Of a stretch of DNA of 64,000 nt, positions 11,954 through 23,057 are shown in pieces (the stretch's first letter is position 1; each line of letters starts with the position of its first letter). A program made the translations under genes and the position numbers. Origin of the DNA: Heliopora coerulea (Eukaryota; Cnidaria; Anthozoa; Scleralcyonacea; Helioporidae); NCBI GenBank assembly GCA_030142905.1, contig JASJOG010000165.1, positions 576,501-640,500 of the forward strand, in the 5' to 3' direction. The notes beneath the pieces were generated by a model. That model was not told where the DNA came from, searched no databases, and saw only the letters and a program-made list of their open reading frames with translations.

Positions 11954-12052
11954 TGTCTTATATGTATGACAAGTTTAATGTGTTAGGTGCATGACACTGT
12001 TAATGTCTTATGTGTATGGTAAGGTTAGTGCCTTATGTGTATGAGAAGGTCA
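11942..12052 (+). repeat. 25-bp minisatellite, about 4.5 units
   Basis: Successive units of exactly 25 bases start TGACAGGATTAATG, TGACAAGTTTAATG, TGACACTGTTAATG and TGGTAAGGTTAGTG. The first unit overlaps the right end of the TTAA MITE, suggesting amplification from that end. Confidence 0.85.
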
Positions 12053-12432
12053 GTGGGAATGAGAAAGTGCTGTAGGCGGAAACGTAGTGAGCATCTCTTC
12101 AATTAATCACTTTTATACAGAGTAAAACTTTTGTTTGATTTCACTCTCAGTATTGTTCTTTTCTTGGATATCTGGCCCGTTTATCGCCCGGAGTGCTGTT
12201 TCGTAAAAATTGAGAGGTATACAAGATGCTGTTTGTCTTTATATTAGTCAAATTAATTATTTCCGTAAAACATCAGTCTAAAACGTTGTCTTGTTGGAAT
12301 AATCGACCTGATATTTTAGTACGGAATTGCCATCGAGCTACCTCATTACGCTGCAGATCACCGGCCTATTTCCGTGATTCGTAGACTAAAATAATTGGAA
12401 ACGGAATAATGTTGATTGACTAAAAATGTTGT

Positions 12433-12500
12433 TCAGCCAAGATTCGAACTTTGGTCTTCTCGTTGTCGATTGAATGCCTTAACCACTTGGCCACAGAGCT
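12433..12500 (-). repeat. tRNA-like sequence, Ser/Leu type
   Basis: The minus strand reads TGGCCAAGTGGTTAAGGC (box A of long-arm tRNAs) and AAAGTTCGAATCTTGG (box B). A complete acceptor stem and variable arm are not evident, so a tRNA pseudogene or SINE head is more likely than a working gene. Confidence 0.45.
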
Positions 12501-13057
12501 TATATGTGATTAACCTTTGTTGTAGATGAATCCAAGAATACAACTTTTTCCTTAGTTCATGATCATTTTTCTACTCTTTCATCGACAGGCGATTCCCAGA
12601 ACTTTCTCGGTGATAGGAATTATTCAATACTGGGGAATAGTAGAGAAATTACCAGCTCAATGCCTCATTACACAATGGCGGATTGCTAACCTATTTCCAT
12701 TCATCGGCAGATAACAATTCCGAATTCGATTTTCGGCCGAGCCACTTTTTTACAAACTCGCCACGATGACGTATTTCCGTTTCCAATTATACGTCGTCTG
12801 TCTGTCCGTCCGTCTGCCTCTCCTTCCCCCCCCTCTCTCTCTCTGAATACGTCTTACGGTTACATATGTGCATTTCTTTTACATATCTTTGTGTGTAGAA
12901 ATATTGAATAGCTAAATAATGATAATGACTAAAAGACAAACTATTTCATAAACTATGCCAAAATTCTATCTTGCAGGGATTTACAATACAGAACAATCTG
13001 AAGGTCAGTACGTTCACCTAATCTCTCTCTTAATTCTCAAAACTAAAAAATAGTATA

Positions 13058-13568
13058 CAGTCAAACTTCTATTTAACAGACAACCTCGGGAATTGACCAA
13101 ATGACCGCTTAATAGAGGTTTACCTTTTATAACAGAGGTTTTCAAAATTCTGGCATGTAAAACATGGCATGCCAATAATTGAAGTGGATCATGTGATGTA
13201 CATTTTATTGTTAACAACAATAACACGATATATAAGATCATCTATTAGATTTTAAGACGTTGATGAGACAAGTATCTTTGTTGTAATTCACATCATTAAC
13301 CATTTTGTTATCATATTCAACACCAAACGTACGACGAAAAAAATTAATCACAGTTGCCTGTGATTTGGAGCTTAATATCGTGACCGTTTTAAGAGGTGAA
13401 ATACAATGAAATGGGACAAATGGGAAGTCTAAATGGTGACCACGTCGAGCTCTTAATAGAAGTCACGTTTACAGTAATGTATAAAGAGTGATTTGGGGGA
13501 TTTTCATCACTCACTGTTTAATAGTGGTTTACCGTTTAAGAGAAGGCCGCTCAGGCGAGGTTTGATTG
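13058..13568. mobile_element. TA-flanked MITE (Tc1/mariner-like)
   Basis: The left end CAGTCAAACTTC and the reverse complement of the right end, CAATCAAACCTC, form inverted termini. Each is bordered by TA (13056-13057, 13569-13570). Internal GACCGCTTAATAGAGGTTT words echo the termini. No transposase. Confidence 0.65.
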
Positions 13569-14215
13569 TATTGCTCAAAATTTCCTCTCCAAGAAGTGCC
13601 AAACTACCAAAACGTTTCACAAGAAGCAGTCGTAGTATTTCACTAGCGCTTTGCGATTTGTTTTGCTTCAGAAGTGCATGACAGGTTATCTATTAGGGTT
13701 GTTTATGAGATAAAACCAACACGGGTTGAACTAAGATTGCCTTAAAATCTATTATGATTTTCAAATCCTTTTTTAAAACCCTTTTTTAAAACCACGCTCA
13801 TACAAGCTAATGTCAATGATATTTTTGACTATTCCATCCTACACAACGCGAATTCAAACTCATCTCAATGAGCCTATGGAAACATACGCAAAGAATTTTC
13901 ATGGAGGCATGACGCAAATTTTTCAGAAAAGTAACTATCACTGCTCAAAATTTAAATAAAGCAAAAGCTTATTTTTTCCCGAACTCCTGAAAAATTAAAA
14001 ATGCTCCACTGCTTAGCTCGTCTGTCTTGATTTGTACATGAAAAGGAGCATGTAATAAGATGTCGACATTACTGGGTTTACATTCATGGTTCTACTTTTT
14101 ACAAGAAGAAGGTTTGTTTGTGTGAAAAGAGACACAAGTTTTATTCAAGGCGGCATATTCATAATAACTGGTTCTAAGTGCGTATTGGCACATACTTAGT
14201 CCCGAGTGTGCATCA

Positions 14216-14316
14216 CTAACTCTTTCCAGGCGGGAGCTCTCCGTTTGACGAGTAAAATCGTGTGGCGTTTGCCAGAGTAGTATAATTTAAGTCTTGTCTC
14301 GTTGAGAAAGAGTTAA
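14216..14316. mobile_element. short MITE, family Q, copy 1
   Basis: TAACTCTTTCCAGGCGGGAGC at the left and GAGAAAGAGTTAA at the right. The internal TTTGACGAGTAAAATC block is shared with 49175-49275. Confidence 0.6.
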
Positions 14317-14464
14317 TAAGTAATCATTGTACAGATTTGGGTACATATAGTCACAAGGGACTGCTCTGGAAATGGCCTTTTTTGGGGATGACTTTCTGGG
14401 AAAATTCTGAAATCGGTCTCAATAAATCACCAGCTTGTACGAGAAAAATGGAAATTTCAGTTGT

Positions 14465-14532
14465 CTTGATTATTGTTATTATTATTGTTGTTGTTATTGT
14501 TGTTGTTGTTGTTGTTATTGTTATTGTTATTA
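14465..14532 (+). repeat. (ATTGTT/GTT)n microsatellite
   Basis: TTATT, TTGTTG and TTATTG repeats. The apparent Val/Ile-rich membrane segment in this frame is a repeat artefact. Confidence 0.9.
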
Positions 14533-15199
14533 AGTACCGTGCTTAACAAATAGAACTTGCAAATATAAAGGAACGTTTAAAAGTTTAATATATTCAGGAT
14601 GAAATTCTGAAGTTGGCTTAAATTAAATTAGGGCAAATAAAACTCTCCATTGCAATTTTAACGAATGTCCATCTTTATTCGGGTTTTTTTTCCGCACAGA
14701 CCTCGCTCCTTCGTTGCTCAGTCAGTATCGAAACCTGAGGAAAATACTTTTCCCGTACAAGTCAAACAAACGAGGTTCATAAAAAATTTATTAAATGGTT
14801 GGAGTTTCTTTCTTCGTTGCTTTTAACGAACTTTTTAGTTCTCGAGAATAAGTGATTCTGGTTTACTAGCTTTTTTTTACCTATTACTTCGTGTTTTTTT
14901 TGTATCTATTTATCTAGTTCACTTCTTGAAATTATCGTTGAAATTTTTTTATCCACTTTTGTGGTAGTTTGTTGTCGTAAATCTTTGTAAAACTGACTAC
15001 CTGAATCTGGTTTGTTTGTTTTTAAATCAACTGGGAAATTTTCCCTCCAAAAACTTGCCGGTCTGCAGGAAAAACTTATTGCACAGCTAAGGAGCCAATC
15101 ACCCTCCGTTATCTTCCGTACAGACCGGATAGTGAACACGGCCATACAATAACATTAAATATTTCTTAAAATAGACCATGGCCGACGACGTCCCTTTTA

Positions 15200-15432
15200 A
15201 TTATGATTCACTATAGTTAGTTGTAGTAGTTGTAGTTGTAGTATATTTAGTATATAGTATATTGGTATCCACGATGGGCGTGTAAAATAATACAACAAAA
15301 TTTACATTATTTAAAAATAGAAAGAGAAATATACGAATAGTACTTAGCTATATTACATATGGTAGTTACGTTATTATTTACCTAGTTATAGTTTTAGTTA
15401 TAGTTTTAGTTTTAGTTTTAGTTTTAGTAGCA
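15200..15432 (+). repeat. low-complexity TAG/TTTTAG repeats
   Basis: GTAGTTGTAGTA words near 15200-15250 and a TTTTAGTTATAG to TTTTAGTTTTAG array at 15388-15432. Between them, a cacgatgggcgtgtaaaataata block resembles the hairpin tail of the LINEs at 19.5 and 32 kb. Confidence 0.7.
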
Positions 15433-15532
15433 ATTGATGTAACTGGTCGACTGATTAACCAAACAACAGATGACGACCGACCGTCTGATTCATCAACTAG
15501 GAAATATATTACCATTTTTTTATTCTTGCTAG

Positions 15533-15915
15533 TTGGTACTCGGTGCGTCGTAACGGCGTCGGCCAGACATTTGCTAAAAAAGTACCTCGTTATCGTTATT
15601 ATTGCTGGAGTCTTCGTCGCTCTTCTGCTTGTGGCAGTTTGTGGTCTGGGATGTGCTTTGTCAAAACAGCGAAGGTATACCAAGAGGTTAGTTTGGCGTT
15701 CAGCTCGAGAAACGCACATGGCACCTTATGTCATTCCAAATCCATTGGATACAGACGGAGAAACCCGAGGTCATTCCTAAGCTATTCTCAATTACCAAGA
15801 ATTATCGGATATGCGGGATCCAGATAACAAGTATTTCTCTTTGAAATATTTGTCGCAGTGGACGAAAAAGAAAACCTTCTCTGAAGCAGCCAAAATGGGA
15901 CAACGACTTCGATGA
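15533..15915 (+). CDS. receptor transmembrane and tail exon with in-frame TAA
   Basis: The acceptor tttttattcttgctag|TT has a good pyrimidine tract and gives a phase-1 exon. The sequence encodes a short stalk, one strong membrane helix (YLVIVIIAGVFVALLLVAV and on), a basic stop-transfer KQRRYTKR, and a tail. A TAA at 15778-15780 ends the frame, but the same frame stays open for 44 more codons to TGA at 15913-15915. That extension includes LNYQEL, which fits the (I/V/L)xYxx(L/V) inhibitory motif, and a second YFSL. It is therefore either a receptor truncated by a nonsense change, or one whose tail ends at HS and the rest is chance. The phase fits the Ig-like exon at 4499-4912. Confidence 0.45.
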
Positions 15916-16666
15916 TTGCATTCTTGCTGTGAGGCAGTGAGCACTGAGTTACCTAGCACAAAAATAACTTTTGACTACCCCCTTCCCATTGTCAACGTAA
16001 AAAAATATCCATGATGCCACAGACGACGTGAAAATATTCAAGAATATAGAATTCTAGTGACCTTTGTAAAATATATCAAACCTTTTACGAATATTTAGAT
16101 AAAAGAAAATACCCAGCAAAAACAACTTTCACGATTGCATATGTCACTTCTTTCATTTTGCTCGCAGGGACAGTTGTGTATCCGTGTTAGTCCATACCAA
16201 TCCTTGCCAGCCTCTTCCCATCCTAACCAGTCCCTTTGCATACCTGTCCATCCCTCGCTACGCGTCCGCATTCTTGTCTGCTTATCCTGTCAGTTGAGTA
16301 AGAATTTTGTTCACTCACAATTTTTAATTTTATTATTTCAACTTTTTTACTCACGGTGTGCTATATATTGACGTTAGGTTATAAGTTGTCATAATTTGAA
16401 GTATTCACAATTACGTTAACATACCATTACATGTCCCTCATTGTTACCTGAGCTAAAAGAATTATTGCATATGCCTGTGGTTTTGAAGGCAATAATGAAT
16501 AACTAGCCTTTCGTCCTGTTCGCTAAACTTCTGTAAGCCCCAAACATTCAAGCAGAAGAAGTACCAAACATTTAAAAGTCAATTGTAGAGGATGATCTAC
16601 TGGAGAACGTCGGTAAACTTCAAAGCGGCTCACAAAGGCTTCCTATTTAAGTTGAAGGGGACCTTA
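15916..16666. other. intergenic, nothing recognised
   Basis: No coding frame or repeat family identified. A C/T-rich stretch with CCATCC-type words lies at 16190-16265. Confidence 0.45.
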
Positions 16667-17184
16667 CAGTGGCGTTGCCAGTTGGGATAGTTTACTCCCA
16701 GGAAGGATGGAAAGATACAAAGTTGGGGCAAAGATGTGAATGAACGGGACAAAAAGAAGGTCGAGGAAAGGAGCAGGGAATAAAAAGAGATCATGAAAGT
16801 GAGAAGCGCGAAGATGAAAGCTGGAATATGTTAAGTAAGAAAGTCAGAGATTGCATTTACAGAGCTACCAACTATGGTCTCTGCTATATTAGATACGGGA
16901 TACTAACATTAACCGGATACGGATTCGTAAACTCACTATACATTTGTTCTTGTTTCTGAGCAAGCACGATCCTGCAGAATGACGGATTGATTGTCGGGCT
17001 TAATATGAAATAACTAACTTAGTCTGTTTATCTACGTAGACCTTGGTTAAATATTTCTGGCCCTAAGAAAGGAAAGCTAAATATCGATTCCAATTAATCA
17101 TGAGTGTCAACAATGGAGCAATCATTACTTGGACAAGAAAAAAATTGTTGTCCCCGTGGAAAGACAAGGCTAGTTTCACCAATG
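16667..17184. mobile_element. hAT-like non-autonomous element, copy 2
   Basis: Starts CAGTGGCGTTGCCAG and ends TTTCACCAATG, imperfect inverted termini. The flanking octamers GGACCTTA (16659-16666) and GAACCTTA (17185-17192) agree at seven of eight positions, the 8-bp duplication typical of hAT elements. Homologous to 2599-3081. Confidence 0.75.
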
Positions 17185-17316
17185 GAACCTTACGTTTGCG
17201 ATGCGACAAAAGTCTTTTGATTTACATTAATTAATATTCAAAAGTTATTGTTATGGTTAAGCCTAAACGTTCTTACTAGTTCACTGCTTCATTACTAACT
17301 ATAGCTATAGCTATAG

Positions 17317-17671
17317 TATTCGCGATGAAGGCCAGACAAATGGCGTTGATGATGGACCGTTATTTAGCATGGGGATAGACAGTGAGTCAGTCAGCAGTCA
17401 ACGTGCACCGAGTCAGGTTGTCTCCGGCGGGTCAGTCGGCGAAAGATCTATCACCATGTACTACGAGAAACCTAAAGCCAAGGATAAACCTTTGGTCGAG
17501 AGTCGTCTGAAAAGAAAGATAGAACACGATGACGAAAACGAGTTGTTTTTCCTAAGTTTAGCCGCTAACTTAAAGCGGCTTAGTCCGCGCTCCAGGGCAA
17601 TCGCAAAGATGCGTTTTCAGCAAGTCGTTTTTGAGCTGGAGTTTCCAGCTAGTCAGTCGGACCAATGTTAA
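17317..17671 (+). CDS. BESS-motif protein, C-terminal exon
   Basis: Terminal coding exon ending at TAA 17669-17671. A branch-point consensus TACTAAC at about 17292 lies just before several TATAG acceptors, and I place the exon start after the last one. The C-terminal part reads DENELFFLSLAANLKRL, then PRSRAIAKMRFQQVVFELEF. This matches the BESS pattern (acidic start, FxxSL, LKxL, basic and hydrophobic helix) that follows MADF DNA-binding domains in Adf-1-like factors. The N-terminal half is Ser/Gln-rich. No MADF domain exon was found upstream in the window, so the gene is partial here or the domain is far away. A nuclear regulator is the likely role. A transposon-derived MADF/BESS copy is the alternative. 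Confidence 0.5.
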
Positions 17672-17758
17672 GCAAAAACTGCAACGTTCTTTCTAAATTC
17701 TTCTTTCGGCCGGGACAACCTGCCGATGACCTTTGCAATTTCAAGTATTGTTGGTCAT

Positions 17759-18113
17759 CGTAATAAAAAGATCAGAGCCCAGCTCAGAATTCTTAAGTGT
17801 ATCGCCATAATGAAATAGGCAAGTCAAAAAGTTTTAAAACATGTTTACTGACGTTTTGTGGCCGCGTGCAACATCTTCAGAGTGTAGGGTTACAGGGATG
17901 AGTAAAAACTATATATATGAATCTATAGTTACATATTGGAATAATTAGACGGCTAATCAATAGTTTTTACTCATCCCTGTAACCCTACACTCTGAAGATG
18001 TTGCACGCGGCAACGAAACGTCAGTAAACATGTTTTAAAAATTTTTGACTTGCCTATTTCATTATGGCGATACACTTAAGAATTCTGAGCTGGGCTCTGA
18101 TCTTTTTATTACG
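17759..18113. mobile_element. Penelope-type inverted pLTR palindrome
   Basis: Two 154-bp arms (17759-17912, 17960-18113) are near-perfect reverse complements around a 47-bp spacer. Each arm carries the CTGAAGA-to-GAAACGTC hammerhead-like core of Penelope pLTRs, intact in the right arm and mutated (GAAAC to AAAAC) in the left. A 13-base direct repeat TATTGTTGGTCAT lies just left of the palindrome (17746-17758) and about 20 bases beyond its right end, as expected for a target duplication. It sits in the 3' UTR of the BESS gene, before its polyA signal. Confidence 0.7.
17992..18024 (+). ncRNA. minimal hammerhead-ribozyme-like motif
   Basis: Box CTGAAGA (CUGANGA), a GTTGC/GCAAC stem II with loop ACGCG, then GAAAC directly joined to GTC. 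Flanking ACT and AGT can form a short stem I. With no stem III loop, activity would need the palindromic ACGU to pair between two molecules, as proposed for minimal Penelope hammerheads. Confidence 0.45.
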
Positions 18114-18302
18114 ATTACGCTTTCCGCCAAGATTATTGTTGGTCATGGTTGCCAGGCTTGGGCGTTGTTTTATCTGTGAAAACGGTGGACGTAACTATAT
18201 TTCTATTGTGTTGAGTGTTTACTGTTATGAGAGACCATGCATTCGACGTGAAACCTCGTGTAGAAATGTTCGGACATGTTTCATGCGTTGTATTGTGGGT
18301 CA

Positions 18303-18308
18303 ATAAAA
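18303..18308 (+). promoter_or_regulatory. polyadenylation signal AATAAA
   Basis: First good AATAAA after the BESS-gene stop. The transcript would include the palindrome at 17759-18113 in its 3' UTR. Confidence 0.45.
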
Positions 18309-18504
18309 CCCAATGTTTGAAGAGGCAAAACTTTCTTCTCGAGTAATATGCAGTAGGTATGGTTCGTGTGAAATTCGGAGCACGAACTAGGTCTTTTAAT
18401 CCATATAAATATTTTGCTTCAAATTTACAGCTATAGTTAAATAAACGACATATGGTAATCAGCGACGATTCAGACCTCGTTTATGATAGAATAGTCAATA
18501 GAAT

Positions 18505-19535
18505 AGTCAGCGCAGTCAATAGATGAGCTTGAAGCTGCAGGAAATTAAGACTTAAAAAATCTCAAGGAGTGGCTAATGAACAATAAACTTAGTTTAAATG
18601 TTTCTAAGACTGAATTTATTGTTATTGGCTCAAAACCAATGATAAGCAGGATTTCTGATCGTTTAATTAATTTAAAAATTGATGACAAAGAAATCAAACA
18701 AGTTCAAGAAAGCAAAAGTTTAGAGGTATTATTAGATCAACATTTGTCTTGGAATAGTAACACTGATGTCATTTGTAAAAAGATATCAGCAGGAATTTCA
18801 GCTCTTCGGCAATTGAAAAATTTTGCAGATAAAAAAACACTTCTTTCAATTTATAATTCCCTAGTGTCTCCATACTTTCAATATTGTTGTGAAGTATGGG
18901 ATGCATTTAATAAAACATTCAAACCAACTTCAGAAACTTCAAAACAGAGCAGCAAGAATAATCACAAATACCAGTAATGATGCTGATCACTCCATTATAT
19001 TGGGCGAGTTAGGCTGGGAACCACTTAAAACTATTAGGAAAAGAGCTAAGGCTGTAACGATGTACAAAATCTTAAATGGCATGGCTCCCACTTCGCTATC
19101 GGACCTCTTCAAATTTAGAAGTGAAGTAACAAAGTATGACCTTCGGGAAACTTCAAGTACTGTTTGCCTGCCAAAGCCACGCACTAATAGTATGAAGAAA
19201 AGTTTTATCTGTGATGGAGGAATAATTTGGAACTCCATTCCCAAAGAAATTAGAGGGAGTAGATCTCTCACTTCATTTCAGACGAAAATCGTGACGTGTA
19301 TTGACATATAAAATTATATATCTTGTAATTAATTAATTTAATATTTAATATTTAGTCTAACTGATTTTGAACTTCTTTGCTACTTTTTTTAACAGTCCTG
19401 TAAATAGTTTCTATCTAATTTTATACTTGTATTTTTTAATTCAATACACGCCTCTCGTGGAAATCAACTTTCAGTTGACGAGGCAAGCGTGTCAAAATAA
19501 AGTCTATCATCATCATCATCATCATCATTATGGAT
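18505..19535 (+). pseudogene. 5'-truncated CR1/L2-like LINE, 3' end
   Basis: Encodes only the C-terminal part of a LINE ORF2. One frame (18576-18977) holds NKLSLNVSKTEF and LDQHLSWNSNTD. The rest (18889-19311) has LQNRAARIITN, LGWEPLK and CLPKPRTNSMKKSF, so a frameshift lies near 18900-18960. It is homologous to the longer LINE at 31925-34015. The 3' UTR ends in a hairpin (19445-19490) and a (TCA)n tail at 19505-19530, typical of CR1/L2-type priming. An insertion truncated at the 5' end. Confidence 0.85.
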
Positions 19536-19548
19536 AACTCCGTGTATT

Positions 19549-19786
19549 TGTTACGTGCCGATCGAATGGAAACGCGCACACTCTTAAATCCAGTGCAAAT
19601 CTGACTTTATTCTTTTTCCAAACTCTGTTTTTATCTTTGTTATGTTGCTATTTTTATATTTTTAATTTCCTCCGAGTAATTAAGTTAACATAAAGATCAC
19701 ACAAACAGGATACACAGTAATTAACACATTTTACACTCATGTAGACCGCTTGTCTGAAATATTAACAGACATTGAACAGTTACACA
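19549..19786 (-). mobile_element. Gypsy 3' LTR
   Basis: On the minus strand it starts TGTGTAAC right after a purine tract (GTGGGGGGAG, 19787-19797) and ends GTAACA, a TG-CA bounded LTR of 238 bases with an AATAAA inside. No matching 5' LTR was found at higher coordinates. Confidence 0.7.
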
Positions 19787-19914
19787 CTCCCCCCACTTAC
19801 GTTTTCGTCCCGAAAACTAAAAATTTTTACAAAAGCGTATTTGATATTCGGCCACAAACCTAAGAGAATATTACAAAAGCACATCTTATGTTTTCCTAGC
19901 GACAACTAAGTGAA

Positions 19915-21060
19915 TCAGTAACGAATGTCATCAGGATAACGTACTGGAGGACGTATATTTTGCCGGAATTGATAACGTGGCCTTAGGGGGGCTTCACCTC
20001 TAGGTCTACAGGGGAATGGTCGAGCATTGGGGTGTTGAGGCAAGTTGTGGACCACTGTAAACTCTCCCGATTCATGTCCGGGAGAAACAATCCGCCCCTT
20101 ATCAAACGATAGGTAACACAACTTAAGGTTGTCGTGATGAACTACCATCTCTCTTCCTTTCTTCGACCGCACACGGTATGTCACTCCTAGTCTACTCAAC
20201 ACCTTATACGGACCGATCCACTTCCTACCGAGCTTCCATTTCTTAGGGTGTCTCACCCAAACTGTTTGACCCGTAACATACGGTTTCCATTTCGGATTTT
20301 GGTGCTGAACACGTCTAGCCAAACTCACCCGTCTTAACCGTTCTTTCGTGGTATGTCTGACATTTTGAAGAACTGTTCTAACTGTTTCTGCATACTCTGT
20401 TTGGGTACTAGGGTTTCCGACGGTCACACCAAATTCCAATTCCAAAGGCATGCGAGGGAGCTTACCAAAGACTAATTCGTATGGGCTAAACCCGGTAGAT
20501 TCGTGTTTACTAGTGTTGTATGCATATACAACGGGTCTAACCATACATCCCAATCGTCAGCTCTAGTGGATACATAATTGGCGAGCATATCTTGCAGTGT
20601 GCGATTCTGTCGTTCGACCTAGCCATCACCACTGGGATGGTAGGCTGTAGTGCGCGTCTTTGTTATTCCCATTATGTTGCAAATTTCGAGCATGAGTGTG
20701 CTTTCGAAGTTTGAACCTTGATCCGAATGCAGCACAGCTGGTGGTCCGAAGCGCGAAAACACTTTGGACACTAAAATATTAGCTACGGTAGAAGCCTTCT
20801 GATCTTTCGTCGGAAATGCTTCACACCACTTGGTAAAGTGGTCCATGACCACAAGTATATACTTGTTTCCTTTGGTGGTCTCCAACACAGGTCCCATGTA
20901 ATCTAATGCCCAAAAAGTAAAAGGTTCACCGACATCTATAGTTTGCATGGGCGCTTTGTCTGGGATTGGCGGCGATTTACGCCGTTGGCAAGTTAGGCAG
21001 TGTCGTACATGAGACTGAACTGATGCGCGAATTCTAAAATCGTTCGCGAATTCTTTCCTC
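19915..21060 (-). pseudogene. Gypsy integrase region, broken
   Basis: The minus strand shows an HHCC remnant (VRHCLTCQRRK), the integrase core starting WALDYMGP, DFTKWCEAFP, and the second catalytic Asp in HSDQGSNFE. A TAG follows PSGDG, then the frame resumes with the third catalytic Glu in VERQNRTLQ. A frameshift near 20550 leads to the long C-terminal frame at 19915-20553 with VWVRHPKKWK, KWIGPYKVL and a VVHHDNLK end. Encodes the DNA-joining enzyme of a Ty3/Gypsy element. The stop and frameshift make it inactive. Confidence 0.85.
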
Positions 21061-21273
21061 CGTTCTCACTTAGTTATGTTTGTATATATTTTTAATAATC
21101 GGTAGTTTGTAATATAGTTTATTGATAGGTTATAAATAAAGTAGTTATTATAGGGTGAAGCTGATTAGTATGTAGGCTTCGCAACTTTTTGTAATTTAAT
21201 AGATTTTTAGAGCAAAGCACGGCCCATTGAAAAACAGCTTAGTGTGCTGAATGGCTACCGTGCATAAATAATC

Positions 21274-21332
<59 letters not shown>
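21061..21332 (+). mobile_element. LINE/SINE 3' end inserted into Gypsy
   Basis: Non-Gypsy sequence ending in a GCACGG to CCGTGC hairpin (about 21216-21266) and a (AAAT)n tail at 21276-21332. Its position between the RNase H and integrase parts, with about 200 residues of pol missing, shows insertion with deletion. Confidence 0.6.
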
Positions 21333-21333
<1 letters not shown>

Positions 21334-21960
21334 ATTCCTGCAAATCCATTAACCACCGCGCTACCCGCCCTTTTGGCTCTATACTATTTAGCCAACGAAG
21401 TGCACTGTGATCAGTGACAATGATAAATTTGTGGCCTAGAAGGTAAAGACGAAAATGCTGTGTCCCGTAGTGAATTGCGAGAGCTTCCTTCTCGGTGGTA
21501 GCATAGTTGCGTTCTCGAGGTGTAAGGCTGCGAGAACCATAAGCTACGACTCGTTCCATGTCGTTGTCATCACGTTGAGACAAAACTACGCCGAGGCCAA
21601 CATCTGACGCATCGGTATATAACGTAAACTCTCGGTCGAATTTTGGATAGGCTAATAATGGTGCGGAACAGAGCTGACGTTTAAGGTGCACAAAAGAATT
21701 CTCACATTCGTTTGACCAGTAGAAAGGTTTCTGCGATTCGGCTTTTGTTGTAAGTTTTGTCAACGGAGCAGCGATAGTAGCAAAGTTAGGAATAAAGCGC
21801 CGATAATAGCTAGCTAGCCCTAGAAAACTCCGCAGTTCTTTTAGACACGTCGGGGGTGCAATTTCCTGTACCGCTTTGACCTTACTTGGGTCTGGCATCA
21901 CGCCCTGTTTCGAGACCACATGGCCGAAGACTTCAGTTTACACGCAAAGGCGGGCACCCG
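21333..21960 (-). pseudogene. Gypsy reverse transcriptase end and RNase H
   Basis: The minus strand encodes FGHVVSKQGVMPDPSK, the thumb motif LRSFLGLASYYRRFIPNF, then the RNase H tether and domain with TLYTDASDVGLG, the Glu in TEKEALAI and the Asp in VTDHSALRWL. The protein stops at the insertion after RWLMDLQEF. Fingers, palm and everything upstream are missing. A frame break lies at 21935-21945 just before FGHV. Confidence 0.85.
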
Positions 21961-23057
21961 ATAGGCCGAGTTGAAATTTTCCCACATTAGCTATTGGAGT
22001 CGGGCCAGCCCTGATAAGTTGGCCAAAGAAACTTCGGAGATTCTGTGAGCTAACGCAGCCACAAAAAGTGCTGTTTGCTACAATCTTAAATCGCACTCGG
22101 ACTTTTTCGAATTTACGAGAAGGTAGAACATGCCAAAAGCTGAGAAACGAGAATATAGTACACTGGCAGTCAAAAAGAACTGCTCAAGCTCCATTTCTTT
22201 GGTAATGAAGGGTTGCAGCAATGGATTTTGCTCACAAGTTTTTGATAGAGCTCCAGTCATTTTAAGGAATTTTTATGGGAAAGTCAAGATGTATTCCTGG
22301 TTCCCCCGGAGATTATTTTTAAATGTTGGTAAAACAAGAATTTCAAGCAACATGCAAAATCACAGGTCCAAAGCCAAGGATCAGCCTTCAAAATGGAGGG
22401 GAAATTACTCATAACGAGAGACTGCTGATCAAGTGGGCTGTAGCCAAAGTGTCAGCAATATTTTGAAGAAGCCGAGACTTACTGATAGTGTTAAAGATTT
22501 GAAGATCCCTGGACAAAAAAAAGGAAAACTACAAAGAAAGAGGACAGAATCATGGTGAGAAAAGCATGTCCAGTCGCTCTAAGACTGCACCAGAAAATTA
22601 TAGCAGAGATGCAGATTGAACATGATGAGAGTGTCTCTAGTTCCACTACCCGACGAAGACTAAGAGAGGCTAGTCCCAACGGCCTTAAACCAAGTTACTA
22701 TCTGCACTATAAATGAGCAGGTCTTTTTGACCGCCAGTGTATTAAATGATAACAAAAACCTCGCGATGAACTAATACATGTCTGGATCTCTAAATATCGC
22801 AATCAAACTATTCTTTTGAGGAAGCTCTTGCGTTCCCTCTTAGGGCAGTCTTGGCTGAAACAAATAAAAATGTTCTTTAATTTACGGTAAAAACCGATCT
22901 GAATAACAGCCTTTTAATCAGGTTAACATTTCGTGAAACTTGCAGCAGAAATCGGGAAAAAATGCGCTTCTGGGGGTTGTAAAATTCAAACTTTTCAAGG
23001 GGTATGACCCTAAAGCCCTTTAAAAGGGCGTTCCCTTTATATCCCATGTAGCGAGCA
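21961..23057. other. intergenic, nothing recognised
   Basis: No supported gene. Short open frames on both strands lack recognisable motifs. Confidence 0.4.

Noticed and set aside
14337..14546. Frame with a Val/Ile hydrophobic stretch
   Set aside because: The stretch is the GTT/ATT microsatellite. No splice or coding signals.
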